NCBI RefSeq assembly: GCF_052064335.1
Contig: NZ_JBQHVU010000003.1
Span: forward strand, 62,001 to 126,000
DNA: 64,000 nt
Reading direction: 5' to 3'
From: Weimeria sp002480925
GTDB taxonomy: Bacteria > Bacillota > Clostridia > Lachnospirales > Lachnospiraceae
The notes under the pieces were generated by a model. That model was not told the origin of the DNA. It worked only from the letters and a program-made list of their open reading frames with translations, and did no database searches. Below are positions 41,774-50,721 of the stretch, piece by piece. Made by a program: the position numbers and the translations under genes. Numbering within the stretch: position 1 is the first letter of the stretch; each line of letters begins with the position of its first letter.

Positions 41774-42325
41774 TTACATTCCCTTTCTGGCTCGAAGGAG
41801 CCGCTCCATTACATCGTCCTGCGGGTTCATGCCGCCGTATTCAGCGGAGCAGTTCTCCTTGACGATCTGGAAGATTTCATTCCACAGGCGGTTGGCCTGA
41901 TTCATATAGTTGATGCCGATGTTAATAAATGGAGAAGGGATCGGCTTCCCAGTCGTCGGATGCTTACTGAGGTATCCGAGCCGAGTGGTCATCTCTTCAC
42001 ACTGAATCCATCGGGCTGAGCACATCGCATATCGCTCCAAGAGCTGAGGAGATATCGCTTTGGCCACACCGAGCTTATCCAGCCATTCCCATGTTTCCCT
42101 GTATATTTCACCGGCCTCCAGCGTGGTGCCGTCATGCTGTTTTGCTGAGAGAAAGTCATGCGGAGTAGGCATGTCCTCGCCTTCAACATCCGGTATGTCC
42201 AGCACGGTCAGCTTCCTGCCGCCGGGATTGCCATTTTCATATTTTTCCTTGATGGCGCTTTTTTTGCGCCCAGCACCGGGACGTTTGCCGCCACGGCCTC
42301 CGGTGTTATTCGATTTTGTGGGCAT
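41774..42325 (-). CDS. terS: Terminase small subunit, P27 family
   Basis: A 183-residue protein. The basic glycine-rich start (SNNTGGRGGKRPGAGRKKSA) and the downstream YRETWEWLDKLGVAKAISPQ region are typical of P27 small terminases, which recognise the packaging site. ATG 42325 with GGGAGG upstream is used; the frame extends three codons further. Confidence 0.88.
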   Translation of the reverse strand: MPTKSNNTGGRGGKRPGAGRKKSAIKEKYENGNPGGRKLTVLDIPDVEGEDMPTPHDFLSAKQHDGTTLEAGEIYRETWEWLDKLGVAKAISPQLLERYAMCSARWIQCEEMTTRLGYLSKHPTTGKPIPSPFINIGINYMNQANRLWNEIFQIVKENCSAEYGGMNPQDDVMERLLRARKGM

Positions 42326-42427
42326 TTCAATCACCGCCTCCCTTATTACCCTTTTGATTTCGCTTTTTTTGTGAAGAAGAGGGGGCGCCGTTTTCCGGGG
42401 AAAAGGGTCGTAGAGATTTTGACCGCC

Positions 42428-42775
42428 CTACCGGTCGCCGCGCTCGTGGTGAATCTTCTCGTGACACGAACGGCAAAGACTCATAAGGTTGGACTCGTCA
42501 TTCGAGCCTCCCTCAGCAAGCGGCACGATGTGGTGGACTTCCTCGACCGCGACGTAGCGTCCTTCCTTTAAGCACTGCTCACAAAGCGGGTGCTTATGAA
42601 CGTAGCGGTCACGGATTCGTTTCCATGCTCTGCCGTAGCGTTTGCCGGGAGAGTAGCCGCGCTGGAACTTCTCGTAGTGCTGTTCCATGACCTTGGCGTG
42701 CTCCTCACAATAAACACCGTCCGTTAGGTGTGGGCAGCCGGGATAGCGGCACGGTCGTTGTGGTTTTCTTGGCAT
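42428..42775 (-). CDS. HNH endonuclease
   Basis: A 115-residue HNH nuclease. Zinc cysteines CRYPGCPHLTDGVYCEEH come first, then the core EEVHHIVPLAEGGSNDESNL and CRSCHEKIH. Phage HNH proteins next to terminase genes activate packaging cleavage. Its position just upstream of terS fits this role. Confidence 0.92.
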   Translation of the reverse strand: MPRKPQRPCRYPGCPHLTDGVYCEEHAKVMEQHYEKFQRGYSPGKRYGRAWKRIRDRYVHKHPLCEQCLKEGRYVAVEEVHHIVPLAEGGSNDESNLMSLCRSCHEKIHHERGDR

Positions 42776-42802
42776 AAGCCGTGCCTCCTTTCAGGGCATA
42801 AA

Positions 42803-42836
42803 GAAAGCCCTGCAGGGTGTTCCCGCAAGGCTTGTG
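42803..42836 (-). terminator. Terminator-like hairpin before the HNH gene
   Basis: On the minus strand GCCTTGCGGG and CCCTGCAGGGC pair around AACA, and TTTCTTTAT follows. It would end or attenuate the early operon before the packaging genes. Confidence 0.5.
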
Positions 42837-42937
42837 TGCTGCGCGTGCAGCTGTTTCTTTATTCTTTTCGCTGATTATATACTATCATAAAGGACGGGTG
42901 GACATCTTAGGACAAAGCAGGACATTTCGGGCGCATT

Positions 42938-43366
42938 TCAAATGATAATTGGATCATCCGGAAGCGTCACATGAAGGAGCGCCTTACCGTGCCAGCGACG
43001 AATGGTGCGGGCATCTGCACAGAGCTCCATCCCGATCTGCTCCCATGTATAGTTATGGATGTAGCGGTACTTGAGTACCATGCGCTCGTCGGTATCAGGG
43101 ACTGCCTCAATGACCTCCCGTATCTGTTTCTTAAGGTCTGATAGCATTTCCAGCTCACCGGCGATTTTCTTTTCCAGTGTCCACAGCTTCTCAAGCGTCC
43201 GGACAAATGGTGCTTCGGTATTACGCGATGTCTGCACGCGGTCTTTATCATATTGGATAGCCGACACGCTGCCTGCCATCTCACGCAGGTTTTGTGCTTC
43301 CATCGTGTCGGACTTGATTCTCTGATCAAGGCGGTAGGCCTGATGGAGATATTCTTTTACTGTCAT
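42938..43366 (-). CDS. Sigma-70-region-4-like regulator (DUF1492/ArpU type)
   Basis: A 142-residue protein with YLHQAYRLDQRIKSDTMEAQ at the start. The C-terminal helix-turn-helix RYIHNYTWEQIGMELCADAR (about 105-124) resembles sigma region 4. Proteins of this class lie just before the terminase genes and are thought to control late transcription. It overlaps its upstream neighbour by 4 nt. Confidence 0.83.
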   Translation of the reverse strand: MTVKEYLHQAYRLDQRIKSDTMEAQNLREMAGSVSAIQYDKDRVQTSRNTEAPFVRTLEKLWTLEKKIAGELEMLSDLKKQIREVIEAVPDTDERMVLKYRYIHNYTWEQIGMELCADARTIRRWHGKALLHVTLPDDPIII

Positions 43367-43590
43367 AAGGACTTCGCCTCCTCTCGTAGTTTTTGTATGA
43401 GATACTCGCCGTCCACACTCGTTAAGGCCTTGTACCAGCCGGAGCGGAAGAACCGTTCACACTCCATTACATCCGACATAGCAGCTTGATTACCGGGCTT
43501 CTTTTTCAGGCGCTTCAGGGCATCCCGGTAATCCTTCACTGCCTGCAGCACGATGGCATTGGCGAGATTTTCATAAGGATCGGTCATCAC
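43363..43590 (-). CDS. Hypothetical phage protein
   Basis: A 75-residue protein (TDPYENLANAIVLQAVKDYR, then MECERFFRSGWYKALTSVDG). Similar short genes occur between the SNF2 helicase and the sigma-like gene in other prophages, with unknown role. It overlaps both neighbours by 4 nt. Confidence 0.65.
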   Translation of the reverse strand: MMTDPYENLANAIVLQAVKDYRDALKRLKKKPGNQAAMSDVMECERFFRSGWYKALTSVDGEYLIQKLREEAKSL

Positions 43591-44939
43591 ACCACCTCAA
43601 GATCAGCCTTGACCGCGTCAATCAGTGCGGTCTGCGTCATCTCTTTCTTGGATAGCGCCTTTACAATCCTTTCGTCGATGGTGCCCTTGGTAATAATGTG
43701 CTGGATCACCACAGTGCCGGATTCTTGACCTTGCCGCCAGAGACGGGCGTTGGTCTGTTGATATAATTCCAGCGACCATGTAAGACCGAACCACACAAGG
43801 ATGGAGCCTCCGGCCTGAAGGTTCAAACCATGACCGGCAGAGGCTGGATGGATGACTGCTACAGGAATCTTTCCCGCATTCCAGTCAGCAATATCTCGGC
43901 TGGTCTTGATCTCCCGAACATTGAAGCGGTTCTTGATGCGGCTTAGGTCATGCCGGAACCAGTAGGCCACAAGAAGCGGTTTTTCATTGGCGGCCTCGAT
44001 AATATCCTCCAAAGCGTCCAGCTTCCTATCGTGGAACTCGATAACCTCACCGGTATCGGCATATATGGCACCATTTGCGAGCTGTGAGAGCTTGCCTGTA
44101 AGCGATGCGGCATTGGCAGCAGTCACCTCACCATCAGGGAGCTGCAATATGAGCTCCTGTTTCAAATCTTCATAACGACTGCGCTCAGAGTCAGAAAGCT
44201 GCACTTCATATTCTGTTGAAACCAGCTCCGGCATCTTCAGATGGTCGGTAGATTTCATGGAAATCGTGATATCCGAGATCCTCCGATAGATGGCGTCCTC
44301 CGCATAGGGCAGTGGCTTGTAGGAGTAGATGATCTCGCCGTTTCTCTTGTCCGGCATGAAGTAATTTGTCCGATACTGCGTGATAAAGCGTCCAAGGCGC
44401 TCGCCCATATCCAGCACTTTGAACTCTGCCCACAGATCCATGAGACCGTTGGAAGAAGGAGTGCCGGTCAGGCCGATAATCCGGTGAATCCGTGGCCGTA
44501 CCTTCATCAGAGACTTGAAGCGCTTGGATTTATGATTTTTGAAGGATGACAGCTCATCGATAATCACCATATCGAAGTCAAAGTGAAAGCCGGACTCGTC
44601 AATGAGCCACTGCAGGTTCTCGCGGTTGATGATTGTGATGTCTGCTCCCTGCATGAGGGCGGCTTTTCGCTCTTTCGGTGTCCCGACTGCGACCGCATAG
44701 GTAAGACCTCTTAGGTGCTCCCATTTCTGGATTTCCGCTGGCCATGTATCGCGGGCGACTCTTAAGGGAGCCACCACTAAAACGCGATGTACTTCGAAGC
44801 TGTCAAACAACAGGTCACATACTGCCGTCAGACTGATGATCGTTTTGCCAAGTCCCATATCTAAAAGGACTGCGGCCACAGGGTGCTTTTCAATATAGCG
44901 GATGGCATAGTCCTGATAATCATGTGGATTGAAGTTCAT
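43587..44939 (-). CDS. SNF2-type DEAD/DEAH helicase
   Basis: A 450-residue superfamily 2 helicase. Walker A LLDMGLGKTIISL (about 26-38), Walker B DMVIIDELSSFK, motif III IGLTGTPSSNGL, and the C-terminal motifs HPASAGHGLNLQ and TNARLWRQGQ are intact. It probably assists phage DNA replication or recombination. It overlaps the VRR-NUC gene by 20 nt. Confidence 0.92.
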   Translation of the reverse strand: MNFNPHDYQDYAIRYIEKHPVAAVLLDMGLGKTIISLTAVCDLLFDSFEVHRVLVVAPLRVARDTWPAEIQKWEHLRGLTYAVAVGTPKERKAALMQGADITIINRENLQWLIDESGFHFDFDMVIIDELSSFKNHKSKRFKSLMKVRPRIHRIIGLTGTPSSNGLMDLWAEFKVLDMGERLGRFITQYRTNYFMPDKRNGEIIYSYKPLPYAEDAIYRRISDITISMKSTDHLKMPELVSTEYEVQLSDSERSRYEDLKQELILQLPDGEVTAANAASLTGKLSQLANGAIYADTGEVIEFHDRKLDALEDIIEAANEKPLLVAYWFRHDLSRIKNRFNVREIKTSRDIADWNAGKIPVAVIHPASAGHGLNLQAGGSILVWFGLTWSLELYQQTNARLWRQGQESGTVVIQHIITKGTIDERIVKALSKKEMTQTALIDAVKADLEVV

Positions 44940-45201
44940 CGATTATCCCTCCAATCTGCTCCGGATCGTCAATGACATATACCCGGTAGCCAAGCTCCCG
45001 TAGCAGCCTGTGGCGCGAGAGCTGGAGTGGGCGTGGCTTTTTGCCGGGTGCCTTCAGCTCTGCGAAACCGATATGGCCGTCAGGGAGTAAGATCAGGCGG
45101 TCGGGCATTCCTGCGAAAGAGGGACACACCAGCTTAAGCGCAATACCGCCGTTCTTTTTCACCGCCGTTGTTAACTTGTTTTCTATCTGTTTTTCTATCA
45201 T
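44920..45201 (-). CDS. VRR-NUC domain nuclease
   Basis: A 93-residue protein: MIEKQIENKLTTAVKKNGGI, then the nuclease core GMPDRLILLPDGHIGFAELK with the catalytic Asp and E-x-K. It is a PD-(D/E)xK fold related to Holliday-junction nucleases. The SNF2 helicase following it suggests a nuclease-helicase pair. Confidence 0.9.
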   Translation of the reverse strand: MIEKQIENKLTTAVKKNGGIALKLVCPSFAGMPDRLILLPDGHIGFAELKAPGKKPRPLQLSRHRLLRELGYRVYVIDDPEQIGGIIDELQST

Positions 45202-45238
45202 TGCAAACCTCCGTCAGGCGTTAATTTCAGGGGGTGTG

Positions 45239-45329
45239 CAAGGTGTATCAATGGTATTTACCAAACTTTTTCTTAGAGCTATTTTTTAAGGCCTAAGAGA
45301 GTTTTTATATAAGACCTTGATACACCTTG
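45239..45329. repeat. Nested inverted repeats downstream of the primase gene
   Basis: CAAGGTGTATCAA (45239-45251) and its exact complement TTGATACACCTTG (45317-45329) enclose 65 A+T-rich bases. Inside them TCTTAG (45271-45276) and CTAAGA (45293-45298) pair again, and runs of T flank them. It could be a replication origin or a bidirectional terminator between the replication genes. Confidence 0.6.
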
Positions 45330-45342
45330 TCATAGTCCCGGA

Positions 45343-47616
45343 TTACTGCAGAAAATCTTCCTCTGCGCCGCTGTCCTCATGAATCTTTAAGCCCTTGAAA
45401 TAGCGCTTCCGATTCAGTGTCAGCCGCTCAAATCCGGCTTTCTCCAGCGCAAAGTAAAAATCTGCCGTGCTGCGCACATACTCATTGCAGTCAAGCGAGT
45501 AGTTGCGATATGCCTGATAGAGCGCCGAGGAGCTTTCCTTAAAGGACTCATCCACATCGCACTTCTCATCCAGAAAATGTCCGAACCAGTCGTTCTGGCT
45601 GCGATATTTATCGATGGCCTTTGTCACACAGTCCGGTACCGGAATCTGGTAGTCCAGCGCGATGACCTTTTTAGCACCTTCGATGATCCATGCCAGTATG
45701 CTTTCACCGGCATTCTCATACAGGTACTCACCGTAATTTTTGATGTCGGCCTTGCCCTCGATCTTGGCATTGAACGGAATCACGATAAGCCTGCGCCAGA
45801 TACCGTCGTCGGAAGCGGAGACGCGAGGCAGATGGTTTGTATACAGCACCAGCGTATGGCAGGGCTTGAAGGAAAATGGGTCTTTATACTTTTTCTCCGC
45901 AAACACATCATCCGTAGAGCAGAGCTGCTTGACGGTAGAGTCGTTGAGCCTTGCGCCTTCCTGCATTTCCGCAGCGATCAGCAGGCGTTTGCCTTTGACC
46001 TCAGCCATTTCCGGCTTGATGTTCCTGCGGCAGCCGACGGTCAGGGTATCTGCGGATATATTTCCGCTGTAGAGTCCCAGCACGCGGGAGATGGCATTCC
46101 AGAAGGTGGATTTGCCGTTGCGTCCATCGCCGTATGCGATGATGAGCGCCTCCACAAAAACTTTCCCGATAGCAGCAAGGCCGCAGATCATCTGTACATA
46201 GTCGATAAGCTGCTGATCCTTCTGAAAAATCAGATCCAGATTATCCTGCCAGAGCTGCGCTCCTTTACTGCCGGGTGACACGGACGTGATTTTCGTAATA
46301 AAGTCATCTGCAGAATGTTCGCGGGCACCGGCCATACCTTTGCGAAGGTCGTAGGTCGCCTCCGGTGTGCAGAGCAGGAAGCAGTCTGCGTCCAAGTCTC
46401 TCGGCGAGATTTCCAGCATCGGGTGCGTCTCTTTGAGGGTAGATGTAATGTTCTTGGAGTCGCGTCTGCGAACGGCAAAGCTCTGGTAGGCCTTGGCGGC
46501 AAGGAACTCCTGATAGGCCTCCATCTGCTCGTCGCTCATCAGCTGTTCAGCTTTGGCCTTGGATGTGTTATCAAGTATTTCCTGTGCACCACAGTTTTTG
46601 AGCTTTTGCAGAGCCTCCATCATATTTCGATTGGCTTCTGCGAGCTGCCTGCGGGTGAGTTCATGAGCGACGGCCTGAGCGCCGGGCTCTGTTTCCTGCC
46701 AGTAGTGGTCACTGTATCGGATAAAGTGGGTGGCCGGTGAATAGCGCAGCTCGTTTGCAAAATACTTTGAGAGCACCTCGGCCTGTCCTACATCAGAAAA
46801 GTCCTCCGGCTTATAGCTGTTCTCGTCGTTATAAACTTCCGGAGGGACATATCCGTCCTCACGGCTGATCTTGGAATAAAAGCGCTGTGCGCTGTGCCAG
46901 ATTGTATTAAGCTCGCTGCTATCCAGAGGCGGCACGCAGGTTGCGGCCTTTTCCAGAAAACTTTGGTAGGCTTTTTCCGTATCGCCGTATTTCTTAATGA
47001 CGATACCGGCAAAGCGGGACATGGTAGCATTACGGCTTCCTTCCGGGATCACGACATCTTTCTCGTGGCCGCCGGGCAGGTCTGCATCGAACTCGTCGTC
47101 ATTAAAAAATTCCGTGAGGTTCATGCGACCGGGATAGATCTCCACATTCGGCTCCTGTGTTCCGAAGAAGAAGCGAGCAGCATCCAGCGCCTTCGTATCG
47201 AAATACGGAAATATGGAATTGACCAGCTTCTTCATATCGCTATAGAGGGCAGCATCCGTTACCCGGTCGATGGGAAAGAGCACATGGAACTTTGGCCTTG
47301 CCGGTTTGCCATTTTTCTCGCGCTGATTAAAGCGGCTGTAATGGATGGCGAGGCTTACTCCCGGAAATGCCTCCAGCACGTCTGCCGGTGTGATCCAGTC
47401 TTTCGAATCTTCTGAATGGTCGTTATCACAGTCCACGGGAAGACAGTCAGCGGAGAGGAAGTTGTCGCTGTTGCGGTAGTGATTTTTGTACTCCGCACAC
47501 ACATAGTCGTGACCGACTGCGGCTTTCATGCTGTCCGTATCCATGACAACTGTTTTATGCGGATAGGAGCAGTTTCCGGGATTGCCGATAAAATCGGCAC
47601 TATACAGGGTAAACAT
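45343..47616 (-). CDS. Primase-helicase, AEP plus D5/SF3
   Basis: A 757-residue replication protein. The N-terminal domain has the archaeo-eukaryotic primase metal motif VDCDND (about 60) and RPKFHVLFP (about 105). The C-terminal half is an SF3 helicase with Walker A GDGRNGKSTFWNAI (about 494-507) and HTLVLYTNHLPR. It primes and unwinds phage DNA for the DNA polymerase encoded upstream. It overlaps the previous gene by 1 nt. Confidence 0.92.
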   Translation of the reverse strand: MFTLYSADFIGNPGNCSYPHKTVVMDTDSMKAAVGHDYVCAEYKNHYRNSDNFLSADCLPVDCDNDHSEDSKDWITPADVLEAFPGVSLAIHYSRFNQREKNGKPARPKFHVLFPIDRVTDAALYSDMKKLVNSIFPYFDTKALDAARFFFGTQEPNVEIYPGRMNLTEFFNDDEFDADLPGGHEKDVVIPEGSRNATMSRFAGIVIKKYGDTEKAYQSFLEKAATCVPPLDSSELNTIWHSAQRFYSKISREDGYVPPEVYNDENSYKPEDFSDVGQAEVLSKYFANELRYSPATHFIRYSDHYWQETEPGAQAVAHELTRRQLAEANRNMMEALQKLKNCGAQEILDNTSKAKAEQLMSDEQMEAYQEFLAAKAYQSFAVRRRDSKNITSTLKETHPMLEISPRDLDADCFLLCTPEATYDLRKGMAGAREHSADDFITKITSVSPGSKGAQLWQDNLDLIFQKDQQLIDYVQMICGLAAIGKVFVEALIIAYGDGRNGKSTFWNAISRVLGLYSGNISADTLTVGCRRNIKPEMAEVKGKRLLIAAEMQEGARLNDSTVKQLCSTDDVFAEKKYKDPFSFKPCHTLVLYTNHLPRVSASDDGIWRRLIVIPFNAKIEGKADIKNYGEYLYENAGESILAWIIEGAKKVIALDYQIPVPDCVTKAIDKYRSQNDWFGHFLDEKCDVDESFKESSSALYQAYRNYSLDCNEYVRSTADFYFALEKAGFERLTLNRKRYFKGLKIHEDSGAEEDFLQ

Positions 47617-47945
47617 CAGTCGTACACCTCCTCCGATTCTTCTTCCAGCACCTTCGTGATAAATTTCAGGGCGCGGATCATAGTTTCCAGTTCGCAGTCG
47701 CCGCCGAGGGTAACTTCAAAACCGTTGCAGCCGAATCTGTCCATGAAAGGCGTGACATGGATATCTGTGCTGGCTTCATCGGAAATGCGGAAATAGGTGC
47801 GTCCGCCGTGGCCGGTGTCGCCACCTTTGTAACCGGTTGTTCCGGCTTCGACCTGCAGGATATTGGCACTTACCACATCGCGGGTGTAGGTAGTGATCTC
47901 AGTGCCATCAAAAAGCTCTCTGCGACTTTCTTTAATTTCATACAT
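47616..47945 (-). CDS. Hypothetical replication-region protein
   Basis: A 109-residue protein (EIKESRRELFDGTEITTYTR, and RMIRALKFITKVLEEESEEV-type end). It is conserved next to primase-polymerase genes of Firmicute prophages as far as I can judge. Its function is unknown. Confidence 0.62.
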   Translation of the reverse strand: MYEIKESRRELFDGTEITTYTRDVVSANILQVEAGTTGYKGGDTGHGGRTYFRISDEASTDIHVTPFMDRFGCNGFEVTLGGDCELETMIRALKFITKVLEEESEEVYD

Positions 47946-47949
47946 AGCG

Positions 47950-48372
47950 TTAAACCTCCTGACATTCTTCTGTGAAATAGCGCAAGTGATAGCCTTTCCA
48001 CTTGGCGCGTTTGATTTCTGCTTCCATACCGGATGAGATGCGGCTGCCGAATACCCAGATCTCAGTGCACTTGCTCATGAGGGCATTTCCGAAGAAAAGA
48101 CCAAGCTCACGTTCTTCCGGATTGTCATCATCAAGGAACTGCGGAAATAGCAGATGCGGTGCGATAGGGATATATCCCTTGTCCACGGCATAGCGGCTGT
48201 AGCGTCTGGCGTTGGCTACGTTTGTCTCCACATCTCCGGAAAACGGAGAGCAGATGTAGATGATAGGCCGGAAAGCACGAAGGGACTGCTTTTCATTTGC
48301 AGCAATCCGGGATAGTGCTTCACCTGCAGTTGGGTCAGGATAGCCTTCGCTGTTGCGATAATCGTTGCTCAC
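47950..48372 (-). CDS. DUF4406/DUF7768-like nucleoside deoxyribosyltransferase fold protein
   Basis: A 140-residue protein. After a short N-terminal part, YICSPFSGDVETNVANARRY and IAPHLLFPQFLDDDNPEERE match the DUF4406/7768 family, which resembles nucleoside 2-deoxyribosyltransferases. WVFGSRISSGMEAEIKRAK is the C-terminal signature with the conserved Glu. It may modify nucleotides during phage replication. Conserved motif B lies upstream. Confidence 0.75.
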   Translation of the reverse strand: MSNDYRNSEGYPDPTAGEALSRIAANEKQSLRAFRPIIYICSPFSGDVETNVANARRYSRYAVDKGYIPIAPHLLFPQFLDDDNPEERELGLFFGNALMSKCTEIWVFGSRISSGMEAEIKRAKWKGYHLRYFTEECQEV

Positions 48373-48419
48373 TCAAAAGTCCTCCTTTCCGGGCAGACTT
48401 AAAGGCGTCCACCTCTAAT

Positions 48420-48452
48420 TTCCACTGGAGATGAACGCCTGATTTGAGCGGA
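48420..48452 (-). promoter_or_regulatory. Conserved motif B, copy 2
   Basis: Plus strand TTCCACTGGAGATGAAC, five variable bases, GATTTGAGCGGA. It lies between the polymerase stop and the gene starting at 48372. It differs from copy 3 only in a few central bases. Confidence 0.62.
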
Positions 48453-48458
48453 CGATTT

Positions 48459-50447
48459 TTAATCTTTTTTGTAGAAGGGAGTGGTGTAACCGTCTGCACG
48501 GAGCTTCAGGCCTTTTGCCCACGGTGGAGTCCTGCCCATCTGTTCACAGAGAACGTCAAGTGACATGTGAGGGTCTGCTTCAATGACCAGTTCGTCGTGA
48601 ATATGCATGACGATGGAGCAGCAGCGCAGCGTCTTCATGGCATAGCAGAGAATGTCGCGGGAGGTTGCCTGCACGATATTTTCCACGAATTTCGGCCCGT
48701 ATGAATCGAGCCGTTCCCATTTTTTCGTGCTGCCGATGCCCTCATAGGTAATACACTCGCCTCCGAATTTATTCGTACCGACCTTTGGCTTCACATAGGC
48801 GAGGTTCCGTCCGGAGGGCAGCGTAATAAAGAGCATCCCGGAGCGGCAGGAGAAGGTAAGCCCGTAGCTGCTGGTTGTGTGTTTATACTTCACAGCCTCC
48901 ATGACAGCGCGGTCGACATCCCACCAGAATTTTACGATGTTGGGATTTGTCTGCCGCCATGCGTCCACCAGAGGAGGAAGCTCATTCTCGGAAAGTCCCA
49001 TCTCTATAGCGCCCATTGCCTTTAAGGCTCCGACCGAGCCGCCGTATCCGAGCGCGAGTTCCGCGATTTTGCCTTTTTGACGCAGATGGCCGTTAATGCC
49101 ATGCTTCTCAACCGGAACATGGAACATCTGACTGGCACTGGCGCAGTAGATGTCACCTCCGGTTTCAAAGACTTTTTGACGCCACGTCTCACCGGCATAC
49201 CACGCGATGACTCTTGCTTCGATGGCGCTGAAGTCGGAAACATAAAACTGCGTACCGTCTTTCGGGATGAATGCTGTACGGATCAGCTGAGAGAGGGTGT
49301 CCGGGACGTCTTCATATAAGAGTTTAACGGCATCGAAGTCGCCGGATTTCACAAGAGCGCGTGCGTCGGCCAGATCCGGGAGATGATTTTGCGGAAGGTT
49401 CTGTAATTGTATAAGCCTGCCTGCCCAGCGTCCGGTACGATTGGCTCCGTAAAATGCAAACATGCCGCGAGCCCTGCCGTCATCACAGACTGCACGCTCC
49501 ATCGTCTGATATTTCTTGACGGAGGATTTGGCAAGCTGCTGTCGGAGCTCCAGAACGGTCTGAAGTTCGGGTGGAGCGGTTTTGATAAGCTCTGCCACTA
49601 CCTTCTTTCCAAGGCTGTCAGTTTCGAGCCCGTTGTCGGAGAGCCACTGTTTCATTTGCTGGACGGAGTTTGGATTATCAAGTGCTGTCATATCTTTCAT
49701 GGCAGCAGTCAGTTCTGACCGGGAGCGGGAGTCCATTTCGATGGCTTCTTTCACAAGATCCATGTCAAGCCGGACACCTCTGTCGTTGATTTCCTGATCG
49801 ATGTGGTATTCATCCCAGACCTCCTCCGGCACAGGGAATTTTGCAAGACGATCCTTAATGCCAATCTCGGTCTCTACATCTCTGATATTATATTTTTTGA
49901 AGGCCTCCCACTTGTCCGGTGCATGGAAAGGGTGGTTCTTTGTGCGACCGCCGTTTGTTTTCGTCGGAGCACAGGGCACGGAGAAGTATTTGATCAGGTC
50001 TTTGCCTTCCGTGAGCTTCTGCTTTTCGAGGCCAAGGACGGCACCGACACCTTCCAGAGAAAGCGGTAGTCCCATTGTTGCCGCCCAGACCATAGAGCAG
50101 CGCCAGCTTTCGGGATTTAAGAAGCGTGCACATTCGGTCGAGAGAGGGTGTTTATCATGGAAGGGATCAAGGCTTACTCCAAGATCACGGAGATATCGGG
50201 ATAAGCAGACCCGTTCAAAATTTGCATTGAAAGCCCATTTGATGACAGTATCATCAGTCAGAGCATCTATAATTTCCTGCGGCAGGCGCTCTCCCTGTGC
50301 AAGGTCGATGACCGTCACCTCGGAGCCGTCGGCGCTGTAGCCGAACAGCAGTATCTCAAAATCCGGTGACTCGGCATATTTATATACGCCGCACTTGGAT
50401 AGGTTCACGTCGCTGTAGGTTTCGATATCAATACTGAGTGTTTGCAT
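48459..50447 (-). CDS. polA: Phage DNA polymerase, family A
   Basis: A 662-residue replicative polymerase. The proofreading domain begins LSIDIETYSDVNL (Asp and Glu near 4-6). Polymerase motifs are DFSAIEARVIAWYAG (motif A, about 400), KGKIAELALGYGGSVGA (motif B) and MHIHDELVIEAD (motif C, about 616). There is no 5' nuclease domain, as in other phage family A enzymes. It is the centre of the replication block. Confidence 0.95.
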   Translation of the reverse strand: MQTLSIDIETYSDVNLSKCGVYKYAESPDFEILLFGYSADGSEVTVIDLAQGERLPQEIIDALTDDTVIKWAFNANFERVCLSRYLRDLGVSLDPFHDKHPLSTECARFLNPESWRCSMVWAATMGLPLSLEGVGAVLGLEKQKLTEGKDLIKYFSVPCAPTKTNGGRTKNHPFHAPDKWEAFKKYNIRDVETEIGIKDRLAKFPVPEEVWDEYHIDQEINDRGVRLDMDLVKEAIEMDSRSRSELTAAMKDMTALDNPNSVQQMKQWLSDNGLETDSLGKKVVAELIKTAPPELQTVLELRQQLAKSSVKKYQTMERAVCDDGRARGMFAFYGANRTGRWAGRLIQLQNLPQNHLPDLADARALVKSGDFDAVKLLYEDVPDTLSQLIRTAFIPKDGTQFYVSDFSAIEARVIAWYAGETWRQKVFETGGDIYCASASQMFHVPVEKHGINGHLRQKGKIAELALGYGGSVGALKAMGAIEMGLSENELPPLVDAWRQTNPNIVKFWWDVDRAVMEAVKYKHTTSSYGLTFSCRSGMLFITLPSGRNLAYVKPKVGTNKFGGECITYEGIGSTKKWERLDSYGPKFVENIVQATSRDILCYAMKTLRCCSIVMHIHDELVIEADPHMSLDVLCEQMGRTPPWAKGLKLRADGYTTPFYKKD

Positions 50448-50511
50448 AGATTTTCACCTCAATTCAAACAAGCGGCTTAAGATCACTCCTAAGCCGCCTG
50501 CCGGTACTGGA

Positions 50512-50703
50512 TTATTTCAGGGATTCCATACGCTTGATATGGTATTCGTCGTCCTGCGCGGCTTTTTTCTCCTCGCGCTTCTCACGCTTGAAGTCATTGA
50601 TCACCGTCTGGATGGCGACCACTGCCCAAGACAGCACTACGATGCAGAAGCATCCGATCAGGATGTTGCAGAGAAGGGATGAAATCATAACTGTGCTTTC
50701 CAT
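50512..50703 (-). CDS. Small membrane protein
   Basis: A 63-residue protein with one strong hydrophobic segment (LLCNILIGCFCIVVLSWAVV, about 10-29) and a highly charged C-terminal tail (KREKREEKKAAQDDEYH). AAGGAG stands before its ATG. Role unknown; small membrane proteins of early regions sometimes act in superinfection exclusion. Confidence 0.6.
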   Translation of the reverse strand: MESTVMISSLLCNILIGCFCIVVLSWAVVAIQTVINDFKREKREEKKAAQDDEYHIKRMESLK

Positions 50704-50721
50704 TGTTTTGCGCTCCTTTCC

